Below, one piece after another: positions 6,671-8,422 of a DNA stretch of 8,422 nucleotides. Origin of the DNA: Vulcanimicrobiota bacterium (GTDB lineage: Bacteria > Vulcanimicrobiota > Vulcanimicrobiia > Vulcanimicrobiales > Vulcanimicrobiaceae); assembly GCA_019233165.1 (NCBI GenBank), contig JAFAMS010000496.1, positions 1-8,422 of the forward strand, read 5' to 3'. Under the pieces are notes generated by a model that was not told where the DNA came from, searched no databases, and saw nothing but the letters and a program-made list of their open reading frames with translations. The position numbers and the translations under genes were made by a program. The stretch's first letter is position 1; every line of letters starts with the position of its first letter.

Positions 6671-7966
6671 CTACATCCGAAACGCTTTCGGCAAACCTGC
6701 GCGACGGGATTCGCTCGCCGCGTAGGTTTGCATCACCTCGGCCGGAGCGCGCCCCAGCTTGAGGAGCCGGACCATCTCGTCCATCGCCGGCTTCACGTGG
6801 TGGAAGAACGCTTTGTAGCCGGCACAAAGGTAGTTGAGTCCGGGCTCGCCGTCCGGGGTCTGGATGAATCGGTCCTTCGGACATCCGCCGTGGCACGCGA
6901 AGCGGACGTCGCACTCCTTGCAGTACTTCGGCAGCGAGCTCGATTTGTAGTCGCCGAACCACCGCTGGCGCGGCGAGCTCACGAGGTCGATCAGCGGCGT
7001 CTCGTTGATGTTCCCAAGCTTATGCTTCGGCTCGACGAAATGGTCGCAGGAGTAGACGTCCCCGTTATGCTCCATTGCGAGCGAGGTTCCGCAGGTCGGC
7101 TTGTAGACGCACAAGCTCGCGCCTTCGCCGTACCAGTTCTCGAGCGTGGCATCGAAGAGCTGAACGTACACGTTGCCTACGTCACGCCGGACCCACTCTT
7201 CGAAGACGCCGATGTAAAACTCGCCGAATTGGCGAGGGGTGATCGACCGTTCCGTGACGTTCGTCCCCGTTTGCGTGTAAAGCGGCCGGTCCCGCCAGGA
7301 CGTCCACTCCGGGGTTTCGTCGGTATACCGCTCGATGATGGGAATGAACTGCATCCATTTCGTCCCGCACTCGTCGCGCAGGAAGCGGTAGACTTCGGCC
7401 GGATGCTCGGCATTCGCGGCATGCAGCGTCGTAAGCGTGTTGTACTCGACGCCGTGACGGCGCAGGGCGTCTAGCCCCCGCATAACCTTGTCGAACGTCG
7501 GCTGTCCGCCTTTGTCGACGCGATAGGCGTCGTGCATTGCCTTGGGGCCGTCGATCGAAAGGCCGATCAGGACGTCGTGCTTCTTGAAGAATGCGGCCCA
7601 AGCGTCGTCGATGAGCGTGCCGTTCGTCTGAAACGTGTGGAGAACGGTCTGACCCGGTTTGCGGTACTTCTCGACGTATTCGATCGAGCGTTCGAAGAAC
7701 GGCAAGCCCATCAGCGTCGGCTCGCCGCCCTGCCACGCGAGATACACTTGCGGCGTTGAATGCGCCTCGAGCAGCTGCCGGACGTACTTCTCGAGGAGCT
7801 CGTCGGCCATCCGGAAGCGGCTTCCGGGGTAGAGCATCTCCTTCGAGAGAAAGAAGCAGTACGAACAATCCAGGTTGCACGTCGCACCGGTCGGCTTCAC
7901 CAGCATGTGAAATCCCGGCACGCGCGCGCCGCGCAGGTGAACTTTGATCGCGGGTTTCTCGATCAT
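6671..7966 (-). CDS. Anaerobic sulfatase-maturating enzyme (radical SAM/SPASM)
   Basis: A 431-residue cytoplasmic enzyme that uses S-adenosylmethionine radical chemistry to oxidise the active-site Cys (or Ser) of a sulfatase to formylglycine. The radical SAM cluster motif is Cys30-x3-Cys34-x2-Cys37 (CNLDCSYC), followed by AWQGGEPT (77-84), FQTNGTL (112-118) and LSIDGP (136-141). The SPASM part carries eight cysteines: 286, 292, 307, 349, 352, 358, 362 and 381. This matches the two auxiliary [4Fe-4S] clusters known in the family. Asp308 directly after Cys307 sits where the family has its catalytic base. Start ATG 7966 overlaps the TGA of the upstream carB by ATGA, and family alignment supports this MIEKPAIK start; the frame is open further upstream, but that part overlaps carB and is not homologous. 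The ribosome binding site is weak (GGCGG), which suggests coupled translation. The obvious client is the sulfatase at 4126-6657. Confidence 0.93.
   Translation of the reverse strand: MIEKPAIKVHLRGARVPGFHMLVKPTGATCNLDCSYCFFLSKEMLYPGSRFRMADELLEKYVRQLLEAHSTPQVYLAWQGGEPTLMGLPFFERSIEYVEKYRKPGQTVLHTFQTNGTLIDDAWAAFFKKHDVLIGLSIDGPKAMHDAYRVDKGGQPTFDKVMRGLDALRRHGVEYNTLTTLHAANAEHPAEVYRFLRDECGTKWMQFIPIIERYTDETPEWTSWRDRPLYTQTGTNVTERSITPRQFGEFYIGVFEEWVRRDVGNVYVQLFDATLENWYGEGASLCVYKPTCGTSLAMEHNGDVYSCDHFVEPKHKLGNINETPLIDLVSSPRQRWFGDYKSSSLPKYCKECDVRFACHGGCPKDRFIQTPDGEPGLNYLCAGYKAFFHHVKPAMDEMVRLLKLGRAPAEVMQTYAASESRRAGLPKAFRM
6677..6691. terminator. Small hairpin at the convergent junction, possible weak terminator
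   Basis: CCGAAA-CGC-TTTCGG is a perfect 6-base stem with a 3-base loop, inside the last codons of the maturase gene and 19 bases past the sulfatase stop. There is no T-run on either side, so it is not a classical intrinsic terminator. It is the only hairpin I see in the 13-base convergent gap and its edges. Confidence 0.2.
7963..7966 (-). other. ATGA stop/start overlap joining carB and the sulfatase maturase
   Basis: On the minus strand the maturase ATG (7966-7964) shares bases with the carB TGA (7965-7963). Such 4-base overlaps normally mean one mRNA and translation by re-initiation, so maturase supply would follow carB expression. Confidence 0.85.
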
Positions 7967-8422
7967 CGCGCCGCCACGGCCATGCGGTGGTATTCTTGCA
8001 GGGAGCGGGGCGGGCCGGCCGGATGCGCGAGCGCGCTCGCGAGTGCGGCCGCGGTATCGAGGCTCGTGATGCACGCAACGCTCGCTTCGGCCGCGGCGCG
8101 GCGGATCCGGTAGCCGTCGGTCGCTTCGCGCGGCCCCGTTACCGTGTTGATCACGAGGTTGACGCTGCGCGCAGCGATCAAGTCGAGGACGTGCGGCGAG
8201 CCTTCGGCGATCTTGTTGACGCGCTCCGAAGCGATCCCCTCGGCCTCGAGGGCCACATGCGTCCCAGGTGTCGCGACGATCGTGTAGCCGAGCTCGACGA
8301 AGCGCCGGATGATCTCGGCGTCGCCCGGCTCCCGGGCCTTTTGTGCGATCGAGACGAGGAGCCGGCCGCCTTCCGCGGGCAGGCGGATCCCCGCGCCTTC
8401 AAAGCCCTTGCGCAACGCGCCG
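7963..8422 (-). CDS. carB: Carbamoyl-phosphate synthase large subunit, C-terminal part (5' end outside window)
   Basis: About 153 C-terminal codons, entering from the right edge (reading GALRKGFEGAGIRLP at the edge). This is the end of the second synthetase half plus the MGS-like allosteric domain of CarB, the enzyme that makes carbamoyl phosphate from glutamine, bicarbonate and ATP for pyrimidine and arginine synthesis. Visible family marks are GGRLLVSIAQKA, IVATPGTHVALEAEGI, RVNKIAEGSPHVLDLI, LVINTVTG, DGYRIRRAA and the closing RSLQEYHRM. ATPGT and the Lys of VNK fall where the E. coli enzyme has residues of its nucleotide-effector site; that assignment rests on recalled family knowledge. 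The window shows only this piece, so nothing can be said of the ATP-grasp domains. The gene ends in the ATGA overlap with the maturase, an unusual partner for a central biosynthetic gene. Confidence 0.93.
   Translation of the reverse strand, partial: GALRKGFEGAGIRLPAEGGRLLVSIAQKAREPGDAEIIRRFVELGYTIVATPGTHVALEAEGIASERVNKIAEGSPHVLDLIAARSVNLVINTVTGPREATDGYRIRRAAAEASVACITSLDTAAALASALAHPAGPPRSLQEYHRMAVAAR

Noticed and set aside
7967..8074. Upstream extension of the maturase by 36 codons
   Set aside because: This part overlaps the carB end in another frame, is Arg/Pro-rich, and lacks similarity to maturases; the ATGA overlap start at 7966 fits better.

Overview
This is a GC-rich (by eye about 60%) stretch of bacterial chromosome, densely coded in both directions. 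A predicted outer-membrane beta-barrel and several proteins with Sec-type signal peptides point to a diderm bacterium. The mixture of genes and the style of the small secreted proteins would fit a lineage such as Candidatus Eremiobacterota, but that is an impression and was not tested. I see no tRNA, rRNA, IS element, CRISPR array or phage gene.

Layout. (1) Bases 1-2508 hold a head-to-tail run of four minus-strand genes: an AraC-family regulator (2508-1504), a secreted protein of unknown function (1472-921), an OmpR-type winged-helix protein with a shrunken receiver-like front end and no ordinary start codon (about 894-424), and a second secreted unknown that runs off the left edge (421-1). 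The gaps are 31, about 26 and 2 bases, so they probably form one operon. (2) Bases 2509-2663 are a divergent promoter region with a 35-base AT-rich island and two small inverted repeats. (3) Bases 2664-6657 are a plus-strand operon: outer-membrane beta-barrel, Tyr/Trp/Gly-rich secreted protein, and a large exported Cys-type sulfatase of the AtsA-like class. (4) After a 13-base convergent junction, the minus strand carries an anaerobic sulfatase-maturating radical SAM enzyme (7966-6671). Its start codon overlaps the stop codon of the upstream gene, the C-terminal end of carB, which enters from the right edge.

How the parts fit. The maturase would convert Cys131 of the sulfatase to formylglycine in the cytoplasm before export. 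The sulfatase would then remove sulfate from an unknown ester in the periplasm or at the cell surface, with the barrel and the small secreted protein as possible partners for substrate entry or binding. The divergent AraC regulator is the natural candidate to control the sulfatase operon. The sulfatase/maturase pairing rests on well-known motifs; the roles of the barrel, the secreted proteins and the winged-helix protein are inference from position.
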